A stretch of 64,000 bases of DNA from Corallococcus caeni (GTDB lineage: Bacteria > Myxococcota > Myxococcia > Myxococcales > Myxococcaceae). Below the pieces are notes generated by a model. That model saw nothing but the letters and a program-made list of their open reading frames with translations. It made no database searches and was not told the origin of the DNA. Below are positions 32,291 through 41,321 of this stretch, in pieces. The position numbers and the translations under genes are program-made. Positions within the stretch are counted from its first letter, which is position 1, and the number at the start of each line of letters is the position of its first letter. The DNA is taken from assembly GCF_036245865.1 (NCBI RefSeq), contig NZ_BTTW01000009.1, positions 186,001-250,000 on the forward strand, written 5' to 3'.

Positions 32291-33396
32291 GCGCCCTCCC
32301 CGGGCACCGCCGCCAGCACCGACACCAGCACGTCCCCCCGGAAGGTGATGCCCACCGTGCCCTCCTCCAAATACAGCCCCACCGCCGGGTGCACGTCCCC
32401 CGGGCACACCGACTCCAGCCCGCCTCGCGACGTGAAGCCCGCGCGCCGCAACCGCTCCCACCAGGCCGTGGCCGGCTCATGGCGCTCGCACCGCTCCGAC
32501 TCGTTCACCGTGCCCACGATGTCGTCCACCTCCCGGCCGAAGAACCGCTTGATGGCGCGCCGCTCCGCGCCCGGCACCTCCAGCGTATCCAGCAACTGGA
32601 ACACGCGGGAGAAGTGGTTCCACGCGTTGATCAACCGCTCACGCGCCGGGGCGCGGTGGTGGTCCACGTGGGGCTCGCACAGCACCACCCCCACCGGCCC
32701 CAGCGACGCCAGCCGCGAGAGCACCGCGTCGCGCGCCTCCACGCCCGACGTCTCCTTCTCCGCCACGTGGTGCAGCGCGAACGCCGCGTTCACCACCAGC
32801 GGCCGCTTCACGCCTCGCAGCGCCGCCCACGTCGCCGCGTCCAGGTCCTCCACCGGCGACTCCAGCTTCACGAACTCCAGCGACAGCCCCACCTCCTCCG
32901 CCACCGCGAGCACCGCGTCGCGCGCCTCCACCAGGCTCGTGCCGCTGGGGTCCACGCCCACCACCGTCAGGTGCCGGGGCAGCGCGCCCGCCTTCGCCAG
33001 CGCTCGCAGCAGGTTGCACTCCTGCCGCCCCTGCCCGATGCCCACGTCCAGCAGCGTCGCCTCCGCGTGCCCCCGCAGGAAGTCCGCGAGCAGCGCGTTC
33101 GCCACCGCGTCCGCCGCGGACGCCAGCGGCAGGTGCTTCATCAACCGCCGGAACAGCTCGATCTGCGGCGCGCCTCCGTCCACCTCCGAGGCCCGGTACG
33201 GATGCAGCGCCCCCGTCGCCCCCTCCAACCTGCGCGACAGCGCCGTGGCGAACACGGCGTAGTTCTCGTCTTCCGGAATGCGCTCCGCGTCCAGCAACCG
33301 GTAGAGCTCCGCCAGCGCCTCCACCGCCGCCAACGTTCGCGCTGACAACGCATGGTCCATCGCCCGGAGCAGCAGTTCGTCCTTCGGCGTGCGCAT
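32287..33396 (-). CDS. Bacterial GRAS-family protein (Rossmann methyltransferase-like)
   Basis: A 369-residue soluble protein. ATLLDVGIGQGRQECNLLRAL near 130-150 is the glycine loop and helix of a Rossmann methyltransferase; HLTVVGVDPSG follows as the acidic end of strand 2. The rest matches plant/bacterial GRAS proteins rather than ordinary methyltransferases: AVNSA-like VVNAAFALHHVAEKE near 208-222, VVLCEPHVDHHRAPARERLINAWNHFSRVFQLLDTLE near 247-284 (VHIID/PFYRE-type segment), and GREVDDIVGTVNESERCERHEPATAWWERLRRAGF near 300-335 (SAW-type). ATG 33396 has GGGGAGG five bases upstream. The protein probably binds S-adenosylmethionine or a small ligand; target unknown. Overlaps the PncC gene by GTGA. 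Confidence 0.8.
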   Translation of the reverse strand: MRTPKDELLLRAMDHALSARTLAAVEALAELYRLLDAERIPEDENYAVFATALSRRLEGATGALHPYRASEVDGGAPQIELFRRLMKHLPLASAADAVANALLADFLRGHAEATLLDVGIGQGRQECNLLRALAKAGALPRHLTVVGVDPSGTSLVEARDAVLAVAEEVGLSLEFVKLESPVEDLDAATWAALRGVKRPLVVNAAFALHHVAEKETSGVEARDAVLSRLASLGPVGVVLCEPHVDHHRAPARERLINAWNHFSRVFQLLDTLEVPGAERRAIKRFFGREVDDIVGTVNESERCERHEPATAWWERLRRAGFTSRGGLESVCPGDVHPAVGLYLEEGTVGITFRGDVLVSVLAAVPGEGA

Positions 33397-33791
33397 GCGC
33401 CCTCCCCGCGAAGCCGTGGCCGTGGCTTCCGCTCGACATGAAAAAGTGTAACGACCGCCCAGGTCGCGGCTCCAGTAGGCGGCACCGCGGGGACACATGG
33501 CCGTGCGCGTTCGCACAGCGCGCCCGCCCTCGGGGACGGACTGGCGCGACGCGAACTCCGTGGCAGGTGCACCCCGGGCCGATGCCATTCGTGGCTCCAG
33601 AACCCGTACACTGCCCGCGAGAAGGCACAGCCGGGAGGTTCCTCCCGGGTTGGATGGCATCCGCGAACCGACTTCCGATCCGGGCCGGTGAAGTCAGGGG
33701 CTCCCGGGTTGAAGCCATGAAGGCATGCGGTGTCCGCGATCAGACCGGAACCCTCCGGTGCTGGCGCGAGTGACAGTTTCGTGGGGGTCCG
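33397..33791. other. 395-base divergent leader region with hairpins and a repeated 11-mer
   Basis: No gene is seen. Hairpins are CCGGGAG/CTCCCGG at 33631-33648 (loop GTTC) and ACCGGA/TCCGGT at 33744-33759 (loop ACCC). The sequence CTCCCGGGTTG occurs at 33642 and again near 33701. A locally AT-rich patch with GAAAAAGTG at about 33437-33450 is a promoter candidate for the GRAS gene (minus) or the receptor gene (plus). No riboswitch class could be recognised. Confidence 0.5.
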
Positions 33792-36593
33792 GTGTTGAAG
33801 CGCCCGCTCATGTCCTTCCCCCACGCGGTCCCCCTGGTGCTGGCCCTCGCGCTGCTGTCCGGCGCGACCGCCCGCGCGCAGGGCGTCCCCTCCGCCACCA
33901 GCGAGCCTCGCGCCGTGGAGGTGGACGTCCACGCCACCGACGCGGGCCAGGCCCTCTCCGCCGAGGACGCCGCGCGCCTGGGCCTCTCCGCCGACGCGGG
34001 TGACACGACGCTCGTGCCTCCCAGCCTCACCGCCGACGCGCCCGCCGCGTGGCCCGAAGGGCTGGAGGGCACGCCGGGCGAGGTGGAGCTGGAGCTGCTG
34101 GTGGACGTGGAGGGCCGCGTCGCGGAAGCGAAGGTGGTGCGCGCCGCCGCCGAGCCGCGCCTCACCGACGCGGCGCTCGCCGCCGCCCCGGGCCTGCGCT
34201 TCACCCCGGCCACGCTGGGCAGCACCCCCGTGGCGGTGCGCCTGCCGTTCGTCTACCGCTTCACGCCGCCCGTGCAGGTCCCCGCCTCCACCACGCGCCT
34301 CACCGGCGAGGTGCGCGCACGCGGCACGCGCCGGCCCCTCACCGACGCGGCCCTCTTCCTGGACGGCGCGCCCCAGCCCGCCGCCACCACGGACGCGCAG
34401 GGCCGCTTCGCGCTGGACGTGACGCCGGGCGCGCACACGCTGGAGGTCCGCGCGCCGGGCCACGCGACGACGGCGTTCGCGGAGACGCTGGCGCAAGGCC
34501 AGACGCTCCAGGTCGTCTACCGGCTCCAGCCGCGCGAGGTGAACCCCTACGAGACCGTGGTGCGCGACGAGCGCCCGCGCACGGAGGTCACCCGCATCAG
34601 CCTGCACGAGCAGGAGCTCCGCGAGGTGCCCGGCACGCTGGGTGACCCGTTCCGGGTGGTGATGCTGATGCCGGGCGTGGGCAGCCTCGCGTCAGGCATC
34701 AGCTACCCGGTGGTGCGCGGCAGCCAGCCCGCGGCCACGGGCTTCTTCCTGGACGGCGTGCGCATCCCGATGCTGTACCACCTGCTGCTCGGGCCCGCGG
34801 TGGTGCACCCGGACTTCATCGACACCGTGGACTTCTATCCGGGCTCGCCGCCGGTTCAGTACGGCCGCGTGCTGGGCGGCGCGGTGGAGGGGCGCATCAG
34901 CCGTCCTCGCGAGGACCGGCTGCACTTCACCGCGTACGCGGACCTGCTCAACGCGGGCGGCTTCATCGAGCAGCCCTTCGAGTCCACCGGCACCAGCGTC
35001 ACCCTGGCGGGCCGCTTCAGCTACTCCGCGCTGCTCATCTCGCTGGCGGCCAATGCCTTCCAGAGCGAGGAGGCGGAGCAGCTGCGGGCAGGCTTCTGGG
35101 ACTACCAGGCGCGCATCGAGCAGAAGGTGGGCCAGGGCCGCCTGCGCCTGTTCGCGCTGGGCAGCTCCGACGACGTGGGCATCTCACCGGAGCTGCGCGA
35201 GGGAGCGAACGGGGGCGGCGTCGTGTCGCGCTTCCACCGCATCGACCTGCGCGGCACGCACCCCGTGGCGGAGGGCGAGGGCGAGGTCGGCGTCACGCTG
35301 GGCTGGGACGGCCTGGGCCTCAACGGGGAGCGGACGCGGACCACCCCCGGAGGCGCCTTCACCCGCGAGAACGTGGGCGAGTACGGGCTGAGCCAGGTGA
35401 GCGTCGCCGCGCGCGCGGCATGGCGCCGCGCGCTCACGTCCTCGCTCGACCTGGCCGTGGGCGCGGACGTGGAGCACCGCCGGTCCGCCACCACGCTCAC
35501 CGGCACCGCGCGGCCCCCGGGCTGGCGTCCCTCCGACGACGCGGATCCGCTCAAGCGGCCCAGCGCGCTGGCCACCTTCTCCGGCGCGTATGCGTCCGCC
35601 ACGTGGAAGCCCTCGGGCACCTGGGTGGTGACGCCGGGCCTGCGCGTGGACGCGTACCACCTGGTGCCGGGCATGACCTTCACCGCGGTGGAGCCGCGCC
35701 TGTCCGTGCGCCACACGCTGACGGACACCCTCACGCTCAAGGGCGGCGCGGGCCTGTACCACCAGCCGCCCACCGTGCTCGTGCACGTGCCCGCCATCGA
35801 CACCGCGAGCCTGCGCTACGGCCTCCAGTCCGGCGCGCAGTTCGACGTGGGCGCGGAGTGGAAGGCCTTCGAGGGGCTGGAGTTGAGCGCGGATGCGTAC
35901 TTCAACCCGCTGTCCCGCGCCGTGGAGTTCGACCTGGTGGACGTGGCGGAGAACCGTCGGCGCCGGGGAAACCTGGGCGAGGACCCCGCCACCACCGGCT
36001 ACGCCTACGGCTTCGACCTGATGGCGCGCCACCCGCTGGGCCGCCACTGGTTCGGCTGGGTGTCCTACAGCTTCCTGCAGAGCAAGCGGAAGGCGCGCTT
36101 CGCCCGCGTCGGAGACGACAACCGGGTGGTGGAGAGGGTGGAGGGCACGCTGCCCTTCGCCTTCGAGCAGGCGCACAGCCTCAACGCCGCGCTCAGCTAC
36201 AAGTTCGGCGACAGCTGGACGGTGGGCACGGTGGTGCACTTCAACACCGGCCGTCCGGAGACGGGGCAGATCACCTCCCAGACGCAGCGCGGGGTGATCC
36301 TCGACGACGGCTCGAATGGATGGGTGCGGCAGGACTTGGACCGCACGGAGCGGCTGGCGCCGTTCTTCCGCGTGGACGCGCGCATCGCGAAGGCGTGGGC
36401 CTACCAGGACTTCTTGTTGGAGGCGTCGCTCGACGTGCTCAACCTCTCCGCGCAGCAGGAGGTGGTGGCCTACGAGTACCGCTTCGAGGGCGGCGACTAC
36501 GAGGGCTCCCCCCACAAGGACGTCCGCCCCGTGCGCTCCCCCGTCCGCATCCCCGTCATCCTCCCCCTCTTCGGCCTCAAGGCGACCTACTGA
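33792..36593 (+). CDS. TonB-dependent outer-membrane receptor with N-terminal TonB-like and CarboxypepD_reg domains
   Basis: A 933-residue receptor: signal peptide to about residue 35; a beta-alpha-beta region GEVELELLVDVEGRVAEAKVV near 100-120 followed by PALRFTPATL-like GLRFTPATLGSTPVAVRLPF that resembles the C-terminal domain of TonB energy transducers; a carboxypeptidase-regulatory-like sandwich (GEVRARGTRRPLTDAALFLDG to LQPREVNPYE, about 173-255); a plug with PGTLGDPFRVVMLMPGV and YPVVRGSQPAATGFFLDGV (about 275-330); and a 22-strand barrel to the C-terminal KATY. The signal for TonB-driven uptake is clear; the ligand is not. GTG 33792 is taken; ATG 33810 is in frame. The next gene, a lipoprotein, starts 2 bases after the stop. 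Confidence 0.92.
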   Translation: MLKRPLMSFPHAVPLVLALALLSGATARAQGVPSATSEPRAVEVDVHATDAGQALSAEDAARLGLSADAGDTTLVPPSLTADAPAAWPEGLEGTPGEVELELLVDVEGRVAEAKVVRAAAEPRLTDAALAAAPGLRFTPATLGSTPVAVRLPFVYRFTPPVQVPASTTRLTGEVRARGTRRPLTDAALFLDGAPQPAATTDAQGRFALDVTPGAHTLEVRAPGHATTAFAETLAQGQTLQVVYRLQPREVNPYETVVRDERPRTEVTRISLHEQELREVPGTLGDPFRVVMLMPGVGSLASGISYPVVRGSQPAATGFFLDGVRIPMLYHLLLGPAVVHPDFIDTVDFYPGSPPVQYGRVLGGAVEGRISRPREDRLHFTAYADLLNAGGFIEQPFESTGTSVTLAGRFSYSALLISLAANAFQSEEAEQLRAGFWDYQARIEQKVGQGRLRLFALGSSDDVGISPELREGANGGGVVSRFHRIDLRGTHPVAEGEGEVGVTLGWDGLGLNGERTRTTPGGAFTRENVGEYGLSQVSVAARAAWRRALTSSLDLAVGADVEHRRSATTLTGTARPPGWRPSDDADPLKRPSALATFSGAYASATWKPSGTWVVTPGLRVDAYHLVPGMTFTAVEPRLSVRHTLTDTLTLKGGAGLYHQPPTVLVHVPAIDTASLRYGLQSGAQFDVGAEWKAFEGLELSADAYFNPLSRAVEFDLVDVAENRRRRGNLGEDPATTGYAYGFDLMARHPLGRHWFGWVSYSFLQSKRKARFARVGDDNRVVERVEGTLPFAFEQAHSLNAALSYKFGDSWTVGTVVHFNTGRPETGQITSQTQRGVILDDGSNGWVRQDLDRTERLAPFFRVDARIAKAWAYQDFLLEASLDVLNLSAQQEVVAYEYRFEGGDYEGSPHKDVRPVRSPVRIPVILPLFGLKATY

Positions 36594-36594
36594 C

Positions 36595-37875
36595 ATGCGA
36601 CGCGCACTCGTCACCTCCCTGGGACTCCTGGCCTTCGCCACCGCGGGCTGCGAGCGCCATCCCGAAGACCCCATCTTCGCGTACGGCCGCGCGCTCCACC
36701 GTGACGGCACACCGCGCTCCGGCGAGACGCTGACGCTGGAGCGGCTGGACGAAGACGCCTTCGCGCCGCTCGCCACCGCCACCACGGAGGCCTCGGGCGA
36801 CTTCACCCTGGAGATGCTGTACGGGGACACCGTGAAGGATGAGCTGTACTTCAGCACCCTCCACCGGCTGCGGTTGGCGCTGCCCCTGGAGGCGGACGGC
36901 AGCGGGACCTTCCTCACGTTCACCCTGCAGGACGACGTGGAGCTGCCCACGCTGAAGCCGTGGGACGCGCACCCGGTGGTGGGCACCCGCGACCAGGGCC
37001 CCACCGTGGCCTTCCCGCCCGCGCCCCCCGCGCCTCCCCTGCCGGAGACGGCGGACACGCTGGAATTGCAGGACGGGGACACCGGCGAGTTCGTGCCCAT
37101 CCTGCCCAGCGAACCGGAACCCCTGCTGTGGGTCACGTCCGGCGGCGAGCTGCTCTGGCGGCAGAAGGGCACGGAGTCCCCGTGGGTGCCGGGGCCCTAC
37201 GTGATGGAGGACTTCGCCAGTCCCCGCGTCCAGCTGCGCGCCGCCAGTGCGGGTTCGTGGCTGTTCGAGCCCCTGGGCGGCGAGTCCAGCTCCGTCAACT
37301 TCCGGCTGGAGTGGCGCACCGGCGCGGAGCCGCTGCCCCCCGGAACGCTGCGCCCCATCAGCCGCGGCGCGACGTGCGAGCCGTCCTTCGCGGATGTCTG
37401 TCCATGGACGGATGGCCTGCTCACCCCGGTGGACTTCTGGGAGAAGGAGACCGACCCCCGGTACCACAGCGTCGTCATCACCCTGCCCCAGCCGACCCTG
37501 CCCCGCCGCGCGGTGGTGCGCGGGCTGAGCTACCCGCATGGCTGGGGTGGCAAGGATTGGCTCGTCCTGGAGGGCAGTATGGATGGCGAGCAATGGCAAT
37601 CCCTGGCGCGCGTCACGCTGCGGGACCTGAGCCGGCTGGAGCTGTCCCTGCTCGATGCGCGGTTCGGCTTCTTCACGGAGCCGCTCGGGGGAGAGTCTCC
37701 CTATGGGGATGGGCCCATCCGCCTGGGCGCCCAGGAGCCGGTCTTCCAGGACGTGCCCCTCTCCGGCACGGCGCCCGTGCGCTTCGTGCGGCTGTCCGTG
37801 GAATCCCTTATCTACGACGGCACCTCCCCACCCGCTGAGTTCTATACCCTCTCCGAGGTGTCCATCTTTGAATAG
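36595..37875 (+). CDS. Lipoprotein partner of the TonB receptor
   Basis: A 426-residue lipoprotein with lipobox FATAGC (Cys about 19). Residues about 27-105 form a carboxypeptidase-regulatory-like beta domain (GYGRALHRDGTPRSGETLTLERL, TTEASGDFTLEML). A Pro-rich hinge separates the rest, including a region near 335-420 with paired Trp/Gly motifs (YPHGWGGKDWLVLEGSMDGEQW, about 301-322) that looks like a discoidin/F5-8-type carbohydrate or ligand-binding module (inference). Its ATG is 2 bases after the receptor stop, so the two are in one operon and this protein likely captures ligand or sits with the receptor at the outer membrane. Confidence 0.75.
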   Translation: MRRALVTSLGLLAFATAGCERHPEDPIFAYGRALHRDGTPRSGETLTLERLDEDAFAPLATATTEASGDFTLEMLYGDTVKDELYFSTLHRLRLALPLEADGSGTFLTFTLQDDVELPTLKPWDAHPVVGTRDQGPTVAFPPAPPAPPLPETADTLELQDGDTGEFVPILPSEPEPLLWVTSGGELLWRQKGTESPWVPGPYVMEDFASPRVQLRAASAGSWLFEPLGGESSSVNFRLEWRTGAEPLPPGTLRPISRGATCEPSFADVCPWTDGLLTPVDFWEKETDPRYHSVVITLPQPTLPRRAVVRGLSYPHGWGGKDWLVLEGSMDGEQWQSLARVTLRDLSRLELSLLDARFGFFTEPLGGESPYGDGPIRLGAQEPVFQDVPLSGTAPVRFVRLSVESLIYDGTSPPAEFYTLSEVSIFE

Positions 37876-37940
37876 TCTTTGCGGGAGCCAATCCAACCCA
37901 TGGAGATTGCTTGGGTGGGATGGAGCACGGGAGTTCTTCC

Positions 37941-37965
37941 CAATCGAATAAATCAAGAAATAAAG
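37941..37965 (+). promoter_or_regulatory. AT-rich block upstream of the 38019 gene
   Basis: The line around it is about 45% GC, the lowest seen in the window, and lies 54 to 78 bases before ATG 38019. A promoter is the simplest reading; no exact -35/-10 match is claimed. Confidence 0.35.
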
Positions 37966-38018
37966 GGCGAACCGTTCTTCTCGTGTAGCTCCGCTCATTC
38001 GTGCCCGAGGAGGGCCCC

Positions 38019-38540
38019 ATGATTGCGCTGACCTGGACGTATGGGCAGCTCCTCAAGGGACTGACGGAGCGGGTGCGCCGGGTGTTCCTGGTGCAGGTGC
38101 TCATCCTGGCGCCGGCCTTCGGGGTGCTGGAGCTGAACCCATCAGGTCCTTCGCGCCAGGGGCTGTCGCTGACACGCCTGGCCCTGTGGGGCTGCGCGGT
38201 GGGAGTGTTGTGGGCGCTGCACCGGTATGCCCTGGGGGGCACCCGGGTGGCTTCGTGGCAGCGCGTATTGTGGGTGACGGCGCTGTGCTGGCTGGGCCAG
38301 TGGCTGGGCGGCTTCGTCACGGAGGAGGCGCTGCCCGGCTCGCTCCAGCAGTGGCACGGGGCGCGGTGGATCCACGTGGGGTTCAGCGTGCTGTTCTTCT
38401 GGGCGGCGACCGCGCTGCTCTACCGGCTGGCCGCGCCGGTCCCCGAACCGGACGTCGTTCCCGCCGCTCCTGACGCCGCGCCCCCACCGCCGTCCGGCAA
38501 GAAGGGCTTCACGCGCGCGGAGCGTCCAGCGGGAGCCTGA
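38019..38540 (+). CDS. Polytopic membrane protein, unknown function
   Basis: A 173-residue protein with four probable helices (VFLVQVLILAPAFGVLEL, LALWGCAVGVLWALHRYAL, VLWVTALCWLGQWLGGFV, VGFSVLFFWAATALLYRL) and a Pro/Ala-rich cytoplasmic tail ending in Lys/Arg residues. GAGGAGGG stands five bases before ATG 38019, so this start is preferred over the GTG at 38001. No family is recognised. Its last 32 bases overlap the convergent histidine kinase gene, so the tail and the kinase C-terminus cannot change independently. Confidence 0.7.
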   Translation: MIALTWTYGQLLKGLTERVRRVFLVQVLILAPAFGVLELNPSGPSRQGLSLTRLALWGCAVGVLWALHRYALGGTRVASWQRVLWVTALCWLGQWLGGFVTEEALPGSLQQWHGARWIHVGFSVLFFWAATALLYRLAAPVPEPDVVPAAPDAAPPPPSGKKGFTRAERPAGA

Positions 38541-39876
38541 GCCTCGCCCGGCAGCCCCGGCCGTCGGTGCGGTTCTCCAGGCGCAGGCTGCCGCCGTGGG
38601 CTTCGGCGATCTGCCGGCTGAGCGCCAGGCCGATGCCATTGCCCTGGGGCTTGGTGGTGAAGAAGGGCACGAAGAGGTTCGCGGTGTCGGCGAGGCCCGG
38701 GCCTTCGTCCTCCACCCAGACCTCCACGGCGCCGGGCGCGTGCACCGCCCAGGAAACCCAGACACCGCCCGTGCCCCCTTCCGACAGGACCGCGTCCACG
38801 GCGTTGCGCACCAGGTTGATGAGCAGTTGTTCCAGTTGGTCCGCGTCTCCGGACACGGTGAGGACGGGGCCGGGGCGCACGGCGACTGCACGGCGCGGCT
38901 CCAGCTCCGCCACGCGCCGCACCCAGGGCTCCACCTCGACGGCCCCCAGGGTGGGCGGGGGCAGGCGCGCGAGCCGGGCGTGGGCGGACATGAAGCGCGA
39001 CAGGGCTTCCGCGCGGCGGGCGATGATGCCCAGGCCGTGACGGGTGTCCTCCTCCCAGTCCGCGGGGCGCGGCACCTGGGCGACGGTGTCCCGGAGGGCG
39101 TCCGCGATGGACTGGATGGGGGTGAGGGAGTTGTTGATCTCGTGGCTGAGCACGCGGACCAGCCGGCGCCAGGCTTCGCGTTCCTCCTCGCGCAATGCCA
39201 GACGCAGGTCGGTGAGCACGACCAGTTGGTGGGGCTGGCCGCCCTCGCGGAAGGTGCCTCGCCACAGCTCGTAGGGGCCGCCGTCCTGCTGCGCGAAGAC
39301 GCGCGTGAGGCGGCGGGGGGCGGGGCCCTCCAGCAGCTCACCCCAGCCGAGGGCCTCCGCGCGCTGGCCCAGGAGCTGTGCGCGCGGCAGGCCCACGAGC
39401 CGGGCGCCCGCGCGGTTCACCAGCTTGAGGGTGCCGGAGGCGTCGAAGGCGAGCACCGCGACGTCGATGGCCTCCATCACCTGGCCCAGCAGCGCGCCGG
39501 CCTCCAGCGCGCCCAGGCGCTGCTCGCGCAGGGTGTCGCCCAAGGCGTTGACCTCCAACATCACCTCACCCAGCGGGTCCCCCGCGCGTCCACCCCGGCC
39601 GCGCACGGAGTAGTCCCCTTCGCGCAGCGCCGCGAGAAGCCCCGCGACGGTGTGCAGGGGCCGCACGACGCGCTCGCGGACGGACAGACAGGCTCCGGCG
39701 TGGACGCCCACCACGAGCACGGACAGCGTCCAGCGCACCTTCGCGGTGAAGTCCCCCGTCCACAGCAGCGCGAGCGACACGACGACCGCGGGCAGCCCCG
39801 CGAGGACCGTGAGCCACATGACGCGCAGGTCGTGGGGCACGGGTGGCTTCTGTTCGCGCGCTTCGTCGCGGCTCAC
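38509..39876 (-). CDS. NtrY/NtrB-like membrane sensor histidine kinase
   Basis: A 455-residue kinase: two hydrophobic helices (about 20-40 and 50-66), a HAMP-like segment VVRPLHTVAGLLAALREGDYSV, a PAS domain (about 130-210), H-box RVLSHEINNSLTP with His245, N-box NLVRNAVDA near 350 and G-boxes DEGPGLAD and GNGIGLALSRQIAEAHGG. The HEINN-type H-box is that of NtrY/NtrB kinases that partner NtrC regulators. The GTG start at 39876 overlaps the upstream regulator stop (GTGA), and the pair follows the exporter genes, so it probably senses an exporter substrate or envelope stress. The end overlaps the convergent 38019 gene by 32 bases. Confidence 0.93.
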   Translation of the reverse strand: MSRDEAREQKPPVPHDLRVMWLTVLAGLPAVVVSLALLWTGDFTAKVRWTLSVLVVGVHAGACLSVRERVVRPLHTVAGLLAALREGDYSVRGRGGRAGDPLGEVMLEVNALGDTLREQRLGALEAGALLGQVMEAIDVAVLAFDASGTLKLVNRAGARLVGLPRAQLLGQRAEALGWGELLEGPAPRRLTRVFAQQDGGPYELWRGTFREGGQPHQLVVLTDLRLALREEEREAWRRLVRVLSHEINNSLTPIQSIADALRDTVAQVPRPADWEEDTRHGLGIIARRAEALSRFMSAHARLARLPPPTLGAVEVEPWVRRVAELEPRRAVAVRPGPVLTVSGDADQLEQLLINLVRNAVDAVLSEGGTGGVWVSWAVHAPGAVEVWVEDEGPGLADTANLFVPFFTTKPQGNGIGLALSRQIAEAHGGSLRLENRTDGRGCRARLRLPLDAPRA

Positions 39877-41291
39877 CGTGCGCCCTTGATGCCGTAGTAC
39901 TGGAGGCGCCGGTAGAGCGCGCTGCGCGACAGGCCCAGCGCCTTCGCCGCTTCGCTCACGTTGCCGTCGTGCCGGCCGAGGGCGCGCTCAATCAGGTAGC
40001 GCTCCACCTCCTCCAGCGTCATCTCCTCCAGGCGCTTGGTTCCCCCGCTCGCGAGCCCTACCCTCTTGAGCAGCAGGTCCTCCGCCTCCACCCGGTCCCC
40101 CACCGCCATCAGCAGCGCGCGCTCCACCGCGTGCTCCAACTCGCGCACGTTGCCCGGCCAGGGATACGCGAGCAGCGCCTCCAGGGCTCCCGGCGCCAGA
40201 TGGATGTGGGGACGGCCGTAGCGCTGGCCCTGCGCGGACAGGAAGTGCGCCGCGAGCAACGGGATGTCCTCGCGCCGCTCCCTCAAGGGCGGCAGCTGCA
40301 CCTCCACCGTGTTGAGCCGGTAGAGCAGGTCCTCGCGGAAGCGTCCCTCCACCACCGCCTTGCCCAGGTCCACGTTCGTCGCGCTCACCACGCGCACGTC
40401 CACCCGCCGCGTCCGCGACGAGCCCACCGGGTGCAGCTCCCCCGTCTGGAGCACCCGCAGCAGCTTCGCCTGCTGCGCGAGCAGCATGTTTCCAATCTCA
40501 TCCAGGAAGAGCGTGCCGCCGTCCGCCAGCTCGAAGCAGCCGATGCGGTCCGCCTTCGCGTCCGTGAAGGCGCCCTTCACGTGACCGAAGAGCTCGCTCT
40601 CGAAGACGCCCTCGGACAGACCGCCGGAGTTCACCGCCACGAAGGGGCGGTCCGCGCGCGGGCTGGCCGCGTGGAGCAGCCGCGCCACCACCTCCTTGCC
40701 CGTGCCGTGCTCTCCCGTCACCAGCACCGGCGCTGACGACGGCGCCACCCGCTCGATGAGCCTGCGCACCGGCTGCATCGCGCGCGACTCGCCCACCAAC
40801 GGAGAGCGACCGCCCTGCTCGCGGCGCAGGTGCTGGTTCTCCTCCTCCAGGCGCCGGCCGCGTCGCAGCGCCCGGGACAGCTCCAGCTGCGTGCGCAGCG
40901 TGGCCAGCAGGCGCGTGTTGTCCCAGGGCTTCTGCACGTAGTCGCGCGCGCCCAGGCGCATGGCCTCCACCGCGCCCTCCACGCTGCCCCACGCCGTCAT
41001 CACCACCACGGGCAGCAGGGCATCCCGCGCGCGCAGCTCGCCCAGCAGGTCCAGGCCCTCGCGCCCGGACGTCGTGTCGCGCGCGTAGTTGAGGTCCATC
41101 AACACCAGGTCCACGTCCTCCGCGTCCAGCGTGGCCTTCACGCCCGCGGGGGACTGCGCGCTCACCACCGTGTAGCCGTCGCGCTTGAGCAGCAGCCGCA
41201 ACGCCTCCAGCACGTCCGGCTGGTCGTCGGCGACGAGGATGCGGGTGGGGCGAGGAGAGGAAGCGGCGGGTTCGGACACGGGGGACACCAC
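39873..41291 (-). CDS. NtrC-family sigma-54 response regulator
   Basis: A 472-residue regulator: receiver domain with phospho-acceptor Asp66 (VLMDLNY) and Lys in YVQKPW; a AAA+ sigma-54 activation domain with Walker A GEHGTGKE, the GAFTDA loop in GHVKGAFTDAKADR (the usual GAFTGA with Gly to Asp), Walker B GGTLFLDEIG; and a Fis-type helix-turn-helix NVSEAAKALGLSRSALYRRL. It activates sigma-54 promoters when phosphorylated by the kinase encoded next. The GTG at 41291 is taken as start though its ribosome site is weak. It lies 30 bases after the permease stop, in the exporter operon. Confidence 0.95.
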   Translation of the reverse strand: MVSPVSEPAASSPRPTRILVADDQPDVLEALRLLLKRDGYTVVSAQSPAGVKATLDAEDVDLVLMDLNYARDTTSGREGLDLLGELRARDALLPVVVMTAWGSVEGAVEAMRLGARDYVQKPWDNTRLLATLRTQLELSRALRRGRRLEEENQHLRREQGGRSPLVGESRAMQPVRRLIERVAPSSAPVLVTGEHGTGKEVVARLLHAASPRADRPFVAVNSGGLSEGVFESELFGHVKGAFTDAKADRIGCFELADGGTLFLDEIGNMLLAQQAKLLRVLQTGELHPVGSSRTRRVDVRVVSATNVDLGKAVVEGRFREDLLYRLNTVEVQLPPLRERREDIPLLAAHFLSAQGQRYGRPHIHLAPGALEALLAYPWPGNVRELEHAVERALLMAVGDRVEAEDLLLKRVGLASGGTKRLEEMTLEEVERYLIERALGRHDGNVSEAAKALGLSRSALYRRLQYYGIKGAR

Positions 41292-41321
41292 GGAGCGGAA
41301 CTGTGCCAGAAAGAGGGAACG

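Noticed and set aside
33397..33791. Cobalamin riboswitch before the TonB receptor gene
   Set aside because: ACACTG followed by GAAGGC near 33608-33626 was tempting, but no convincing B12 box or full core could be laid out on either strand.
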